64,000 bases of DNA from Methylocystis sp. ATCC 49242 (GCF_000188155.2 NZ_KE124774.1:3106356-3170355), one strand, 5' to 3'. Counted from the stretch's first letter, positions 8,938 through 17,216 are shown. Notes: generated from the sequence alone by a model not told the origin. Numbers and translations are program-made.

Positions 8938-9252
8938 ATGGCCGTTACGCGTGAAAGCATGATCGCAAGCCGCACGTCGAAGGTGATCCTCGGATTTACG
9001 GTCGCCATTGGTCTGTGCGCCGCCGTCGCGGCGGCCCCCACTGCGCCGGCCGAGCCGCAGGGACAATCCGCCGCCGTCAAGGCCGCGGTAAGCCTCAATG
9101 ACGATGGGCTGCGCCCGCTCGCGCGTGGACCGGCGATCCAGGTTGGACGCGCCTTTGGCGCAGAGGACGAAGATTGCACGCTGATCATCAGGCCAAGCAC
9201 TGATGAGAAGGGCCGCGTCCGTTACATGCGCAGCGTGTCCTGCGCCAACTGA
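8938..9252 (+). CDS. Hypothetical exported small protein
   Basis: A 104-aa protein with a positively charged N-terminus followed by a hydrophobic stretch (VILGFTVAIGLCAAVAAAP), most likely a signal peptide with cleavage near APTAPA. The mature part is about 70 aa with two cysteines near the C-terminus (EDCTLIIRP and SVSCAN) that could form one disulfide. I do not recognise the family. The ATG at 8938 is preceded by GGGAGGGG at good spacing; the in-frame ATG at 8923 lies inside that ribosome site. A terminator hairpin follows. Confidence 0.65.
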   Translation: MAVTRESMIASRTSKVILGFTVAIGLCAAVAAAPTAPAEPQGQSAAVKAAVSLNDDGLRPLARGPAIQVGRAFGAEDEDCTLIIRPSTDEKGRVRYMRSVSCAN

Positions 9253-9296
9253 CGTAAACGCGCAGCGTCCACTGATCGCGTGGTCGAAGGCCTACT

Positions 9297-9342
9297 GAAG
9301 GCGAAGGCCGTTCGGGAAGAACGCCTCCGCCTTTTCTTTTTG
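9297..9342 (+). terminator. Intrinsic terminator after the exported small protein
   Basis: Long stem GGCG-AGG-CGTTC pairing with GAACG-CCT-CGCC around a GGGAA loop, followed by CTTTTCTTTTTG. A good rho-independent terminator placed between the small exported protein gene and lysK. Confidence 0.75.
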
Positions 9343-9436
9343 CGTGTCTCTCACGCCCGGGCGGCGTTGACGCCTTCCGCGTCGATACCTACTGTGCCGC
9401 GCTTCCCCAACACATGAATGGTCGCGCCTCAAGCAC

Positions 9437-11122
9437 ATGTCCGCTCCTCTCCTTTTGTCGTCCGAACTCATCGACGCCGCCCGCGTCTCTCCCGCCTGGC
9501 CGTTCGAGGAGGCGAGAAAGCTCGTCAAAAGGATCGAGGCCAGCGGCCAGAAATCCGTGCTCTTCGAGACCGGCTACGGCCCCTCCGGCCTGCCGCATAT
9601 CGGCACATTCGGCGAGGTGGCGCGCACCAGCATGGTGCGACGCGCCTTCGAGGTTCTGACCGAAGGCAAGATCGCGACGCGGCTCATCGCCTTCTCGGAC
9701 GACATGGACGGGCTGCGCAAGGTGCCCGACAACATCCCCAACAAGGAGCTGGTCGCGGCGCATCTCGGCAAGCCGCTGACCCGGGTGCCGGACCCCTTCG
9801 GCACGCATGACAGTTTCGGCGCCCACAACAACGCCCGGCTGCGCGCCTTTCTCGACGCCTTCGGCTTCGATTACGAATTCGCGTCCTCGACGGAATATTA
9901 CAAAAGCGGCCGTTTCGACGCGGCGCTGAAGCACATGCTCGCGCGCTACGACGCGGTGATGAAGATCATGCTGCCGAGCTTCCGCGAGGAGCGCGCGGCG
10001 ACCTATTCGCCCTTCCTGCCCATCCACCCCCAGACCGGGATCGTCATGCAGGTGGCGCTTGACGGCTATGACGCCGAGGCCGGCACGATCGACTGGACCG
10101 ACCCCGACACGGGCGAGAAATTCACCACGCCCGTCACTGGCGGCCATTGCAAGCTGCAATGGAAGCCGGATTGGGCGATGCGCTGGTATGCGCTCGGCGT
10201 CGATTATGAAATGGCCGGCAAGGATCTCATCGATTCGGTGAAGCTCTCGGGCGCCATCGTCCGCGCGCTCGGCGGCCGCGCGCCGGAGGGCTTCAACTAT
10301 GAACTCTTCCTCGACGAGAAGGGTCAGAAGATCTCCAAGTCCAAGGGCAATGGCCTGACGATCGAGGAATGGCTGACCTACGCCAGTCCCGAGAGCCTCG
10401 CGCAATTCATGTTCCAGAAGCCGACGGCGGCGAAGCGTCTCTATTTCGACGTCATCCCCCGCGCGGTGGACGATTATCTGACCTTCCTCGACGCCTACCC
10501 CCGGCAGGACTGGAAGAATCGTCTCGGCAATCCCGTCTGGCACATCCACGCCGGCAATCCGCCGGAGGCGGAGACGCTGGTTCACGCCGGCGAGACGAAG
10601 GGGACGAGCGTCTCCTTCTCCATGCTGCTCAATCTCGCGGCCGTGGCGAACGCCGAAGACCCGGCGGTGCTCTGGGGCTTCCTGCGCCGCTATGCGCCGG
10701 GCGCCAGCCCCGAAAACCACCCGCGGCTCGACAGGCTCGTCGGCTATGCGGTCGCCTATTTCCGCGATTTCGTGAAGCCGGCGAAGACCTATCGCGCCGC
10801 CGACGAAGTCGAGCGCGAGGTTTTGCAGAAGATCGACGCGACCCTCGGCGCGCTGCCGGAAGGCGCGAGCGCCGAGGACATCCAGACCGCGCTCTACGAC
10901 GTCGCCCGCGCCGTGCCGCGCTATCAGGATTTCGCCGCCAAGGGCGCGACGCCCGAGCGGCCGGGCGTCTCCAACGACTTTTTCAACATGCTCTACGAGG
11001 TGCTGCTCGGCGAGAAGAAGGGCCCGCGCTTCGGCTCCTTCATCGCGCTTTATGGCCTTGCGAATTCCCGCAAGCTGATCGCGGACGCGCTCGCCGGCGC
11101 CTTCCTCGCCCCCGTCGCCTGA
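9437..11122 (+). CDS. lysK: Lysyl-tRNA synthetase, class I
   Basis: A 561-aa class I LysRS charging tRNA-Lys, the archaeal-type enzyme also used by most alphaproteobacteria in place of class II LysS. The class I signatures are seen: HIGTF (HIGH equivalent) near residue 54 and KISKSKGNG (KMSKS loop) near residue 298, in the expected order with the alpha-helical anticodon-binding region behind. No strong ribosome site precedes the ATG. The stop codon overlaps the start of the next gene by one base (TGATG), so the RBBP9-type hydrolase is likely translated by coupling. Confidence 0.95.
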   Translation: MSAPLLLSSELIDAARVSPAWPFEEARKLVKRIEASGQKSVLFETGYGPSGLPHIGTFGEVARTSMVRRAFEVLTEGKIATRLIAFSDDMDGLRKVPDNIPNKELVAAHLGKPLTRVPDPFGTHDSFGAHNNARLRAFLDAFGFDYEFASSTEYYKSGRFDAALKHMLARYDAVMKIMLPSFREERAATYSPFLPIHPQTGIVMQVALDGYDAEAGTIDWTDPDTGEKFTTPVTGGHCKLQWKPDWAMRWYALGVDYEMAGKDLIDSVKLSGAIVRALGGRAPEGFNYELFLDEKGQKISKSKGNGLTIEEWLTYASPESLAQFMFQKPTAAKRLYFDVIPRAVDDYLTFLDAYPRQDWKNRLGNPVWHIHAGNPPEAETLVHAGETKGTSVSFSMLLNLAAVANAEDPAVLWGFLRRYAPGASPENHPRLDRLVGYAVAYFRDFVKPAKTYRAADEVEREVLQKIDATLGALPEGASAEDIQTALYDVARAVPRYQDFAAKGATPERPGVSNDFFNMLYEVLLGEKKGPRFGSFIALYGLANSRKLIADALAGAFLAPVA

Positions 11123-11673
11123 TGCGCGCCGCCGACGCCGACATACTGATCGTTCCGGGCCTGTCGAACTCCGGCCCGGACCATTGGCAAAGCCGCTGGG
11201 AGAAGAAGCTCTCCACGGCGCGTCGCGTCGTCCAGCGCGACTGGGACAGGCCCGAGCGTTCGGAATGGGCGCAGACGATCGTTCGCGAGGTTCTCGCAAG
11301 CGCGAAGCCCGTCGTCATCGTCGCCCATTCGCTGGGGGTGATTGCTGCGCTCCATGCTGCGCAGCATTTGCGCGACAAGATCGCCGGCGCCTTTCTGGTC
11401 GCCCCGCCGTCCGAGGAGGTGATCCGCGAACTGCCGGCGGTCGACGCGGATTTCCTGCCCGTTCCCCGCGCGCGCCTGCCCTTCCCGGCGGTGGTGGTCG
11501 GCAGCAGCGACGACCCTTACGCCGACCCGCTCTTCGCCCGACGTCTCGCTGACGATATCGGCGCGAAATTCATCGACGCGGGCGCGGCCGGGCACATCAA
11601 CGCAGACAGCGGCCGCGGCCCCTGGCCGGAGGGCTCCCTCGCCTTCGCGCATTTCATCGCGAAACTGTCTTAG
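11122..11673 (+). CDS. RBBP9/YdeN family alpha/beta hydrolase
   Basis: A 183-aa serine hydrolase of the RBBP9/YdeN type. The family start LIVPGLSNSGPDHWQSRWE is clear. The triad is visible: nucleophile S70 in VAHSLG, Asp in GSSDDPYAD (about D130/131) and H158 in the GHINADSG motif. Substrates in bacteria are unknown. Translation is probably coupled to lysK through a one-base stop/start overlap. Its stop codon overlaps the stop of the convergent TadG-like gene by 4 nt, so no room exists for a conventional terminator between them. Confidence 0.88.
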   Translation: MRAADADILIVPGLSNSGPDHWQSRWEKKLSTARRVVQRDWDRPERSEWAQTIVREVLASAKPVVIVAHSLGVIAALHAAQHLRDKIAGAFLVAPPSEEVIRELPAVDADFLPVPRARLPFPAVVVGSSDDPYADPLFARRLADDIGAKFIDAGAAGHINADSGRGPWPEGSLAFAHFIAKLS

Positions 11674-12968
11674 TGCGTCAGCGACAGGTTCACTGTCTTC
11701 GAAACCATAGTCTGGACCGCCCTGTCGATCTCCTGCGGCGACTCGGCGTGGAAGTAGTAGTCCGGCGCCGATGCGCAATCGGTCATGCTTTTCGTCATCG
11801 CCGGCCCCATATCGCCCCGGACGGCGTCGAAGGTTGGATTATAGACGCCGTCGGGAATGAGATACTCCGTCTCCAGGGTCATCATCGTATAGCCCTTGGC
11901 TTTGATGGCGCTGCAGTTCGCCGCATCGGGGGCCTGGACGTAATGCAGCCCCCACGCAAAATAGGAGGGGTTCCCAACGACGAAGTTCGGCTCGACCCAT
12001 TGCCTCGCGAAAGGCGGCGCAACGCCGTCGGCGTAGAAGAAAAGGCTCGAATCCTCGACAGCGTCGGTGGCGAGCAACACGAATCCGCGCGGCTGACTGG
12101 CCGTCAATCCGTTGCCCGCGCTGGCAAGCAGATTGTTCAACTGGTTCAGCGAATAGTGAAAGTTGGTTCCCCCCTGCCCGTTCTCGTTGGTCAGGTCGAT
12201 GGACTGGGTCGCCGAGATTGCTCCCGCGATGTTGGTGGAGAGCGGAAACACCGTCTTGAGACTATTGCTGAAGCTGTGGATGGCGACCCGCGTCGATCCA
12301 TCATTGGGGATTTTCGCAAGGGCGTCCATGACCGCCTTTCGCACGACGTCGATGCGCAGCGTGGCGCCAATTGCGCGGACAGCCGCCAGATTGTCTGTGG
12401 CGGGGTCGGCAGCTTCGGCGTGATGACAGGCGACAGCGCAGCCGACCGAATTTTGCATCGCCTGCTGATCTGCTTTGGTCGCGCCAATGCCCATCGAGGC
12501 GGATACGTCGATGACGAAGTGAATGTCCCTGTATTGCGCCGCGCTCATCGTCGCTGAAGCCGACCCCTTGAGGTTGATCGTGTTCAGGCCCGCAATCCTC
12601 AGAAAATGGGTCGGCGCATTCGCGGCGTAATTGAGGCTTCCCGAGAGCACGCCGCCGGACAGGCTGAGGTTGATCGTCGCGCCCGTTCCTGACACTCCTC
12701 CTATTTTGCTGGCGTTATTCGTAAAGGCCTTGCCGCCCTGCTTCTCGGCGATGCTCTGCCAATCCGGCTTGCCTTGTTTCAATTGCTCGCGCGCCTCTTT
12801 GAGCGCTGTAAGCACCCCCGCGTCGGCAGCCTGATTGAGCGCTGATTTCTGCCTCGAGATCTGGCTGAAGTCGACCGCCCCTCCGGCCATCAATGCCAGA
12901 GGCATCAGCGCGAGGCCGAAAAAAATCGCAACGCCGCCGCGCCTGTTTTGGAGAAATGAGCGACGCAT
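11670..12968 (-). CDS. TadG-like protein with von Willebrand factor A domain
   Basis: A 432-aa protein with the Flp/Tad pilus-associated N-terminus: NRRGGVAIFFGLALMPLALMAGGAVDFSQ gives one membrane anchor (about residues 11-32) and the typical AVDF motif. A VWA domain begins near residue 148 with the MIDAS motif D154-V-S-A-S158. The CAVACHH segment (about 177-183) is a conserved pattern in this family, probably a disulfide, not a heme site. TadG proteins are accessory factors at the cell surface. No other tad/flp gene lies in the window, so it is an orphan copy here. GAAGGATCG precedes the ATG. Confidence 0.85.
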   Translation of the reverse strand: MRRSFLQNRRGGVAIFFGLALMPLALMAGGAVDFSQISRQKSALNQAADAGVLTALKEAREQLKQGKPDWQSIAEKQGGKAFTNNASKIGGVSGTGATINLSLSGGVLSGSLNYAANAPTHFLRIAGLNTINLKGSASATMSAAQYRDIHFVIDVSASMGIGATKADQQAMQNSVGCAVACHHAEAADPATDNLAAVRAIGATLRIDVVRKAVMDALAKIPNDGSTRVAIHSFSNSLKTVFPLSTNIAGAISATQSIDLTNENGQGGTNFHYSLNQLNNLLASAGNGLTASQPRGFVLLATDAVEDSSLFFYADGVAPPFARQWVEPNFVVGNPSYFAWGLHYVQAPDAANCSAIKAKGYTMMTLETEYLIPDGVYNPTFDAVRGDMGPAMTKSMTDCASAPDYYFHAESPQEIDRAVQTMVSKTVNLSLTH

Positions 12969-13422
12969 TACGATCCTTCCCGCAGCAGAGCCAGCTTCAG
13001 CTTTGACATTCGGGCGTTAAATGAATCCTACTTTTTCATTATGATAGCTTGGCCAGTCTCGACCTTCCCGGTCCCGGCGTCGCTGCGAGGACCTTGAGCT
13101 GTGAGCCAGTCCAGAGGAGTGTCCCTGAGCTACTTTTCGGCCCTGCCTCCGGTGACCGCGACGCCCTCATGCCGCGACAGGCCTTATCGTCGCCATCGGC
13201 GCAAGCGCCATCCGGGGGAGTCGGGGCGCCTGGAACCCTTGCCGCGGTTGCGGGGGAAGTTCATCGACCGTTATCAGGAGACCAGGTTCGTCGCCGCCAC
13301 ACACCCTTCTTTTATACTGCGCCTCGAGGAGGAAGAGGATAAGCGAAGGGAGTGGGCGCGCTTGCCGGGCGATATTGAAATCGCCCTAGCCCGGGCGCGC
13401 GCGGGCGACGGAATCTGTCGGG
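12969..13422. other. Intergenic stretch between divergent genes
   Basis: 454 bases without a supported gene, between the divergent TadG-like gene and the hydrolase-like gene. The part near 13020-13055 is AT-rich (AATCCTACTTTTTCATTATGATAG) and is the best place for the TadG-like promoter. A plus-strand frame from 13101 stays open but would overlap the downstream gene by 110 nt and has no family resemblance. Confidence 0.4.
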
Positions 13423-14529
13423 ATGCGCAAATCAATTGCTTTGTCGATGTTTCTTTTGTGCATTCCGGCGCGGGCCGAGCTTCTCAAATTCGAGGACGCA
13501 GGCGACGACATTCGCGCCGTATTCAGGGATGACGGCAAGGAATTTGCCCTTGCGGGAAAATTGCTGCGCACAAAGAAACCCGCGCCAGACGGCGCCCTGT
13601 TTGTTGAACTTGCGCAGGATGACGACCTTCGCCCAACGGCCGTTTCGCGCGGAATGACAGTCGCGGCGCTCGATTTGATCACCCTCCCGCCCGGCCTTCG
13701 CGCGCGGGCGCTGCGTGACCTCCTGCCCCGCCTGCGAGAGAAGAGCGCCGCAAAGCGCATTCTCGCGCATGGGAAAGGCGAGATGGGCGCGGCGCTCGTC
13801 GAGGCCGGCGCGTTATTCGACGGCCTCCTGCTGCAGGACGTCGAGGCGATTCCCTCGGGCGCCGCAAAGGCGCCGCGAACCATCGAGACATGGGGCGCCG
13901 ACGCCTATTGGCGCGCCACGCCGCGCGCGGCGCCGGGCGGTCCGGAGCCGCAAAACCGTCGCAGCTTCTTTCTTGCCGGCGCCGCCGCCCCGGGCGCGGC
14001 CGCCAATTGCGCCGCGTCCGCGAACGTGCGCTCGGGCAGGCCGGCGCTGCGCGCGCTTCTTGTCGCGCTAGACGAATGGACGCGGGGAACGAAGCCGCCG
14101 GCCTCGCGCGCGCCGGGCGCAGCCGATCTCGTGACGGCGGGCGCGCTCGTCTGGCCGAAAATCCCCGGCCTCCCCGCGCCGCCCGCAGGCGAGCGGCTCG
14201 TCCCGAGAATAGACGCCGACGGCAATGAACTTTCCGGCCTGCGCCTGCCGGATCAGGCGCTGCCGATTGCGACCTTCACAGGTTTCAATGCGCAGAAGGA
14301 CAAGGGCGGCCCCCCCTGCGTCGCCGGAGCGACGCTCCCATTTCCGACGACGAAGGCGGAACGGGAAAAGGCCGCCGACCCGCGTCCCTCGCTTGTCGAA
14401 CGCTATGGCTCGCGCGCCTATTTCGTCGCGACCATGCGCGTCGTCGCCGACAGGCTCGTCAAGGAGCGGCTGCTGCTTCCGGAGGACGCCGACGCCTATG
14501 TCGCGGCGGCGAAGACGGCGCCCTTCTAG
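13423..14529 (+). CDS. Secreted alpha/beta-hydrolase-domain-like protein (short Abhydrolase_10 type)
   Basis: A 368-aa protein with a signal peptide (MRKSIALSMFLLCIPARA). The C-terminal third matches my recollection of the Abhydrolase_10 family: PLPD-like LRLPDQALPIATFTGFN, then a polar stretch, and PSLVERYGSRAYFVATMRVVADRLVKERLLLPED. Family members are usually 500-650 aa, so this copy is markedly short. I see no GxSxG nucleophile elbow in the N-terminal half, only unusual sequence (DLLPRLREKSAAKRILAHGKG). It may therefore be catalytically dead or a rearranged relative. A repeat element begins directly after the stop codon. Confidence 0.6.
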   Translation: MRKSIALSMFLLCIPARAELLKFEDAGDDIRAVFRDDGKEFALAGKLLRTKKPAPDGALFVELAQDDDLRPTAVSRGMTVAALDLITLPPGLRARALRDLLPRLREKSAAKRILAHGKGEMGAALVEAGALFDGLLLQDVEAIPSGAAKAPRTIETWGADAYWRATPRAAPGGPEPQNRRSFFLAGAAAPGAAANCAASANVRSGRPALRALLVALDEWTRGTKPPASRAPGAADLVTAGALVWPKIPGLPAPPAGERLVPRIDADGNELSGLRLPDQALPIATFTGFNAQKDKGGPPCVAGATLPFPTTKAEREKAADPRPSLVERYGSRAYFVATMRVVADRLVKERLLLPEDADAYVAAAKTAPF

Positions 14530-14530
14530 A

Positions 14531-14586
14531 CCGCGTTCAGGAAAAGTGTAGGCGGTTTTCCGTTTGAATTCGCCGAATTTGCTCTA
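14531..14586. repeat. Dispersed palindromic repeat, copy 1 (convergent junction)
   Basis: The sequence CGCGTTCAGGAAAAGTG-T/C-AGGCGGTTTTCCG-T/C-TTGAA followed by AATTCGCCGAATTTGCTCT occurs here and, inverted, at 32843-32943. Both copies sit immediately after a stop codon between two convergent genes. This copy lacks about 35 internal bases present in copy 2. It is probably a REP-like element and may act as a terminator. Confidence 0.75.
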
Positions 14587-15078
14587 AGGGTTGAGCATCC
14601 AGACGCCGGCGTTGAGATAGGTCGCGAAGGCGACCCAGGCGGCGTAGGGAATGAGACAGCAAGCCGCGACGCGGTCGAGCCGCCAGAACTGCGCGATCAT
14701 ATAAAGGATCAGCGCCTCCATCGGCACGATCACCATGAGCCCGCCGATCGGGCTATGCGCGGCGAAAAATGCGAAGGACCACGACGCGTTGAGCGCCAGT
14801 TGCGCGAGAAAGATCGTGATCGCCGCGCGCAGTCCGGGCGTCGCGGGATCGAGCCGCAGCACGCGATAAAAGGCGAAGGCCATCAGAATGTAGAGGATGG
14901 TCCACGCCGGCCCGAACACCCAGTTCGGCGGCGTCAGCGCGGGTTTTGCGAGCCCTTCGTACCAGCCCGGAATATTGGGCATGGTCGCCAGATTGCCGAG
15001 CGCGGCGGCCGCCACGACCGGCGCCGCGGCCATCGCCGCCGCCGTCAGCGGCCCGGCCGGTTTGACGGGCGCGATCAT
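14584..15078 (-). CDS. tspO: TspO/MBR family tryptophan-rich sensory protein
   Basis: A 164-aa, five-helix membrane protein of the TspO/peripheral benzodiazepine receptor family, which binds porphyrins and regulates tetrapyrrole or stress responses in alphaproteobacteria. Signature residues are clear: WYEGLAKPALTPPNWVFGPAWTILYILMAFAFY, then NASWSFAFF and YAAWVAFATYLNAGVW. An ATG at 15078 overlaps the stop of the upstream lipoprotein gene by one base (TGATG), preceded by an in-frame GTG, so the two genes form a coupled pair. Confidence 0.93.
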   Translation of the reverse strand: MIAPVKPAGPLTAAAMAAAPVVAAAALGNLATMPNIPGWYEGLAKPALTPPNWVFGPAWTILYILMAFAFYRVLRLDPATPGLRAAITIFLAQLALNASWSFAFFAAHSPIGGLMVIVPMEALILYMIAQFWRLDRVAACCLIPYAAWVAFATYLNAGVWMLNP

Positions 15079-16343
15079 CACGGATCCACGCCCGTGCCCG
15101 AGTGGATCGTGTGCCGCGCGTGATGGCCCACGGCCTCATAATGCTCGCCGAGGTTTTCGCGCGTGCGCGGATCGACGATCGCGAAGGGCGTCGCCACAGC
15201 GGCTCCCGCGGCGGCGCCGACGGTCGACACGGTGCCCGCCGCGAACATGCCGAGGCGGTCTCCGACGCCGGCCTGCCCATCGTTGAGCGCCTGACCCGAC
15301 GCGAGCCGCGCGCCGATCGAGCGAACGACGGCCGGCGCCTCGGCGAATTTCGTGTGTCCCAGCGAGTCGCCGCCGCCCGACGATATTCCGGTAAGGTCGA
15401 CGACCTGAATGCGATCGCTTTCGAGAACGCTTCGGTAGCGCTCGGCCTCGGGGTCGATGGCGCCGAGCCGTGGCGATTCTCCGCCCCACACATATTTCGA
15501 GGCGGCCAGCGCTTCGTCGTCGCGCGAGATGAAAATGGTGAACAGCGACGGCTTCACGCCCATCGCGTTGATCTGCCGGCGGAAGACGTCGAAGTCCACG
15601 TCGGGCGACGCAAGCATGACATTGCGGATCTTGCCGGGCAGTCCGCGATCACGGATGGCCATCTGGCGCAAGGCCTCCAGCGTCACCCAATTGCCCATGG
15701 AATGGGCCAGAATCGATATCTCGCCGACGTTCTTGTCGTCGACGAGAACCTGCAGCAGCCGCTCCAGCGAATCGCGCGAGTAGCTCGCGCTCTCATGGTC
15801 GTAACCATAGGCCAGAATCCTGCCGCGCGAGGGCCAGGTGAAGAGCACCGGCAGAACATCCGCCGCAGAATCGTGCGAAATCTGCGCGAAGCGATAGACC
15901 GCCTCCTCGAAGCGCGTGTTGAAGCCATGCACGAAGACGAGCACCTGCCGTTTCGGCGTCCGGTGAATGCGCCTGTCGAATTCGGCGAGGGCCTCCTCCT
16001 TGCTGAGCACCCGCGCGTCGACCGTGGTGAATTCGCGCATCGGATCGGGCGTGGCGCTCGTCGGCCATTGCACCTCGCCGACCCTGCGGTTGGCGTCGGG
16101 CGGCAGCGACACGATGATGTCCGCGAAGGAGGGCTGCGGCGCGCGATCGCCGGAGAACATGGCGGCGGGGTTCTCGCGGTCCGGCGCGCGGGTCGTCATG
16201 ACCATCATGTCGACGAGGTTCGCGCCGGGCGGCTTCTGATGCGTCGCGACAAGCACGCCATTCGGCCGGCTCGAGCAGGCTGCGAGTCCAGACAGGACCA
16301 GAAGGGCGAAAAGGACGCGCGTAAGAAGAATGGGTCGGGCCAT
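15078..16343 (-). CDS. Alpha/beta hydrolase lipoprotein (DUF900)
   Basis: A 421-aa protein with a lipoprotein signal: a hydrophobic segment and the lipobox L20-A-A-C23, so it is predicted to be membrane-anchored outside the cytoplasm. The DUF900-type hydrolase core carries VLVFVHGFNTRFEEA (about 135-149) and the nucleophile elbow ILAHSMGNW with S215. The usual DUF900 features TWPSRG and ASPDVDFDVF are present. A C-terminal Ala/Gly-rich extension follows the domain. Substrate unknown. It is first in a two-gene operon with tspO, an unusual partner. Confidence 0.87.
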   Translation of the reverse strand: MARPILLTRVLFALLVLSGLAACSSRPNGVLVATHQKPPGANLVDMMVMTTRAPDRENPAAMFSGDRAPQPSFADIIVSLPPDANRRVGEVQWPTSATPDPMREFTTVDARVLSKEEALAEFDRRIHRTPKRQVLVFVHGFNTRFEEAVYRFAQISHDSAADVLPVLFTWPSRGRILAYGYDHESASYSRDSLERLLQVLVDDKNVGEISILAHSMGNWVTLEALRQMAIRDRGLPGKIRNVMLASPDVDFDVFRRQINAMGVKPSLFTIFISRDDEALAASKYVWGGESPRLGAIDPEAERYRSVLESDRIQVVDLTGISSGGGDSLGHTKFAEAPAVVRSIGARLASGQALNDGQAGVGDRLGMFAAGTVSTVGAAAGAAVATPFAIVDPRTRENLGEHYEAVGHHARHTIHSGTGVDP

Positions 16344-16508
16344 CCGATGTGGGCCATGAGCTCGAGTAAAAATGCAGCGATCCCGCGAAAGCGGCCCGCG
16401 GAAGTTTCTCTATCACATTTCCGGCGGCAATGCGGCTTTCGTGCGGAAACGGGCCGCGATGTGCGACGTCTCACATATCAATGAAATAAATTGCACAAAG
16501 ATGACCAT

Positions 16509-16600
16509 GCTCGCTGTGACAAGCGAGCGTCGGAGGCGAGGGCTGGGGGCGCAAGCCTCCGACTGCGCAGGAGGAAGCCGGTCCGCCGGTTTTCCTCCTG
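16509..16600. other. Three successive stem-loops
   Basis: Three inverted repeats lie head to tail in the gap upstream of the lipoprotein gene and downstream of the host-attachment-type gene: GCTCGCT/AGCGAGC (16509-16528), GTCGGAGGC/GCCTCCGAC (16529-16563) and CAGGAGGAA/TTCCTCCTG with an inner CCGG/CCGG (16568-16600). No T-run follows any of them on either strand. They could be a composite terminator, a leader structure of the lipoprotein-tspO mRNA, or a repeat element. Confidence 0.55.
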
Positions 16601-16617
16601 CCTTGCGGCGGAATCGG

Positions 16618-17070
16618 TCAGCTGCGCCGCGCCAGCGCCTTTTCGATCTCGGGCAGCGGATGGTGCGTGAGATCCTTGTCGAGTTCGCCGACAACCTTCG
16701 ATTTGGCCTTGACCGACAGGTCCTTGCGGATTTCGCCCAGCGTGCGCGGCGGCGCGACGATCACGATTTCCGTCATCTCGCCGTTTTCGGCGGCCTTGTT
16801 GATGCGGTCCGCCATTGAGCGCGCGAAACGCTCCTCCTCGATTTCGTGCCAGTCGACGTTGTCCAGCGCGCTGCGCACGCCGCCGCGGGAGGCGAAGGCG
16901 CGTCCCGGCGCGTCGGAGCCCTGCTCGCGGGTGGCCGGATTCTCGTCGATCCGTGTCTCGACCACGCGCAGATCGAGCAGGGTCGCGTCACCGTGATTGG
17001 CGAAAAACAGCGCGCGCCGGCCGTCGCCGACAAGCACCCAGGCTCCATTATTAACGGCAATGCTACCCAT
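16618..17070 (-). CDS. Host attachment family protein (Host_attach, baeRF-like)
   Basis: A 150-aa protein of the family named for attachment to host cells: N-terminal WVLVGDGRRALFFANHGD, then NPATREQGSDAPGRAFAS, and a C-terminal VIVAPPRTLGEIRKDLS segment typical of the release-factor-like (baeRF) fold. The family name derives from an Agrobacterium study; in most bacteria these look like cytosolic RNA or ribosome-associated proteins, so a role in attachment is not assumed here. Start chosen at 17070 with AGGA just upstream. A TATAAT-type -10 sequence embedded in a dyad lies only about 17-22 nt upstream. Confidence 0.85.
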   Translation of the reverse strand: MGSIAVNNGAWVLVGDGRRALFFANHGDATLLDLRVVETRIDENPATREQGSDAPGRAFASRGGVRSALDNVDWHEIEEERFARSMADRINKAAENGEMTEIVIVAPPRTLGEIRKDLSVKAKSKVVGELDKDLTHHPLPEIEKALARRS

Positions 17071-17076
17071 GGTTTC

Positions 17077-17119
17077 CTCGCTTGAAATTATATCCTGAGG
17101 ATGTGTACCCGAAGCGAGG
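17077..17119 (-). promoter_or_regulatory. Promoter-embedded dyad upstream of the host-attachment-type gene
   Basis: Outer arms CCTCGCTT (17077-17084) and AAGCGAGG (17112-17119) share nearly the same centre as an inner palindrome ATCCTGAGGAT (17092-17102). On the minus strand the segment contains a perfect TATAAT (17087-17092). The arrangement suggests an operator over the core promoter, or a leader hairpin. Confidence 0.5.
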
Positions 17120-17216
17120 GAAGGGCAAGCGCGACCATTAGCCGCCATCGTCGAGCCAATGACGTAGCGCGGGCGCTCGGGGCGCCCGGCGAACCGAAAA
17201 ACGGAGGCGGACCGGC

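Noticed and set aside
9389-11299. Long minus-strand frame over lysK
   Set aside because: Shadow of the lysK coding frame; the product is Arg-rich and unlike any family.
12420-12445. CXXXCH-like heme motif in the TadG-like protein
   Set aside because: The CAxACH pattern is usual in TadG-type proteins with no heme; a disulfide is more likely.
13101-13532. Possible 143-aa gene before the hydrolase-like gene
   Set aside because: It would overlap the next gene by 110 nt, has a weak start, and its sequence is unlike any known family. The middle part looks moderately protein-like, so a degraded gene cannot be fully excluded.
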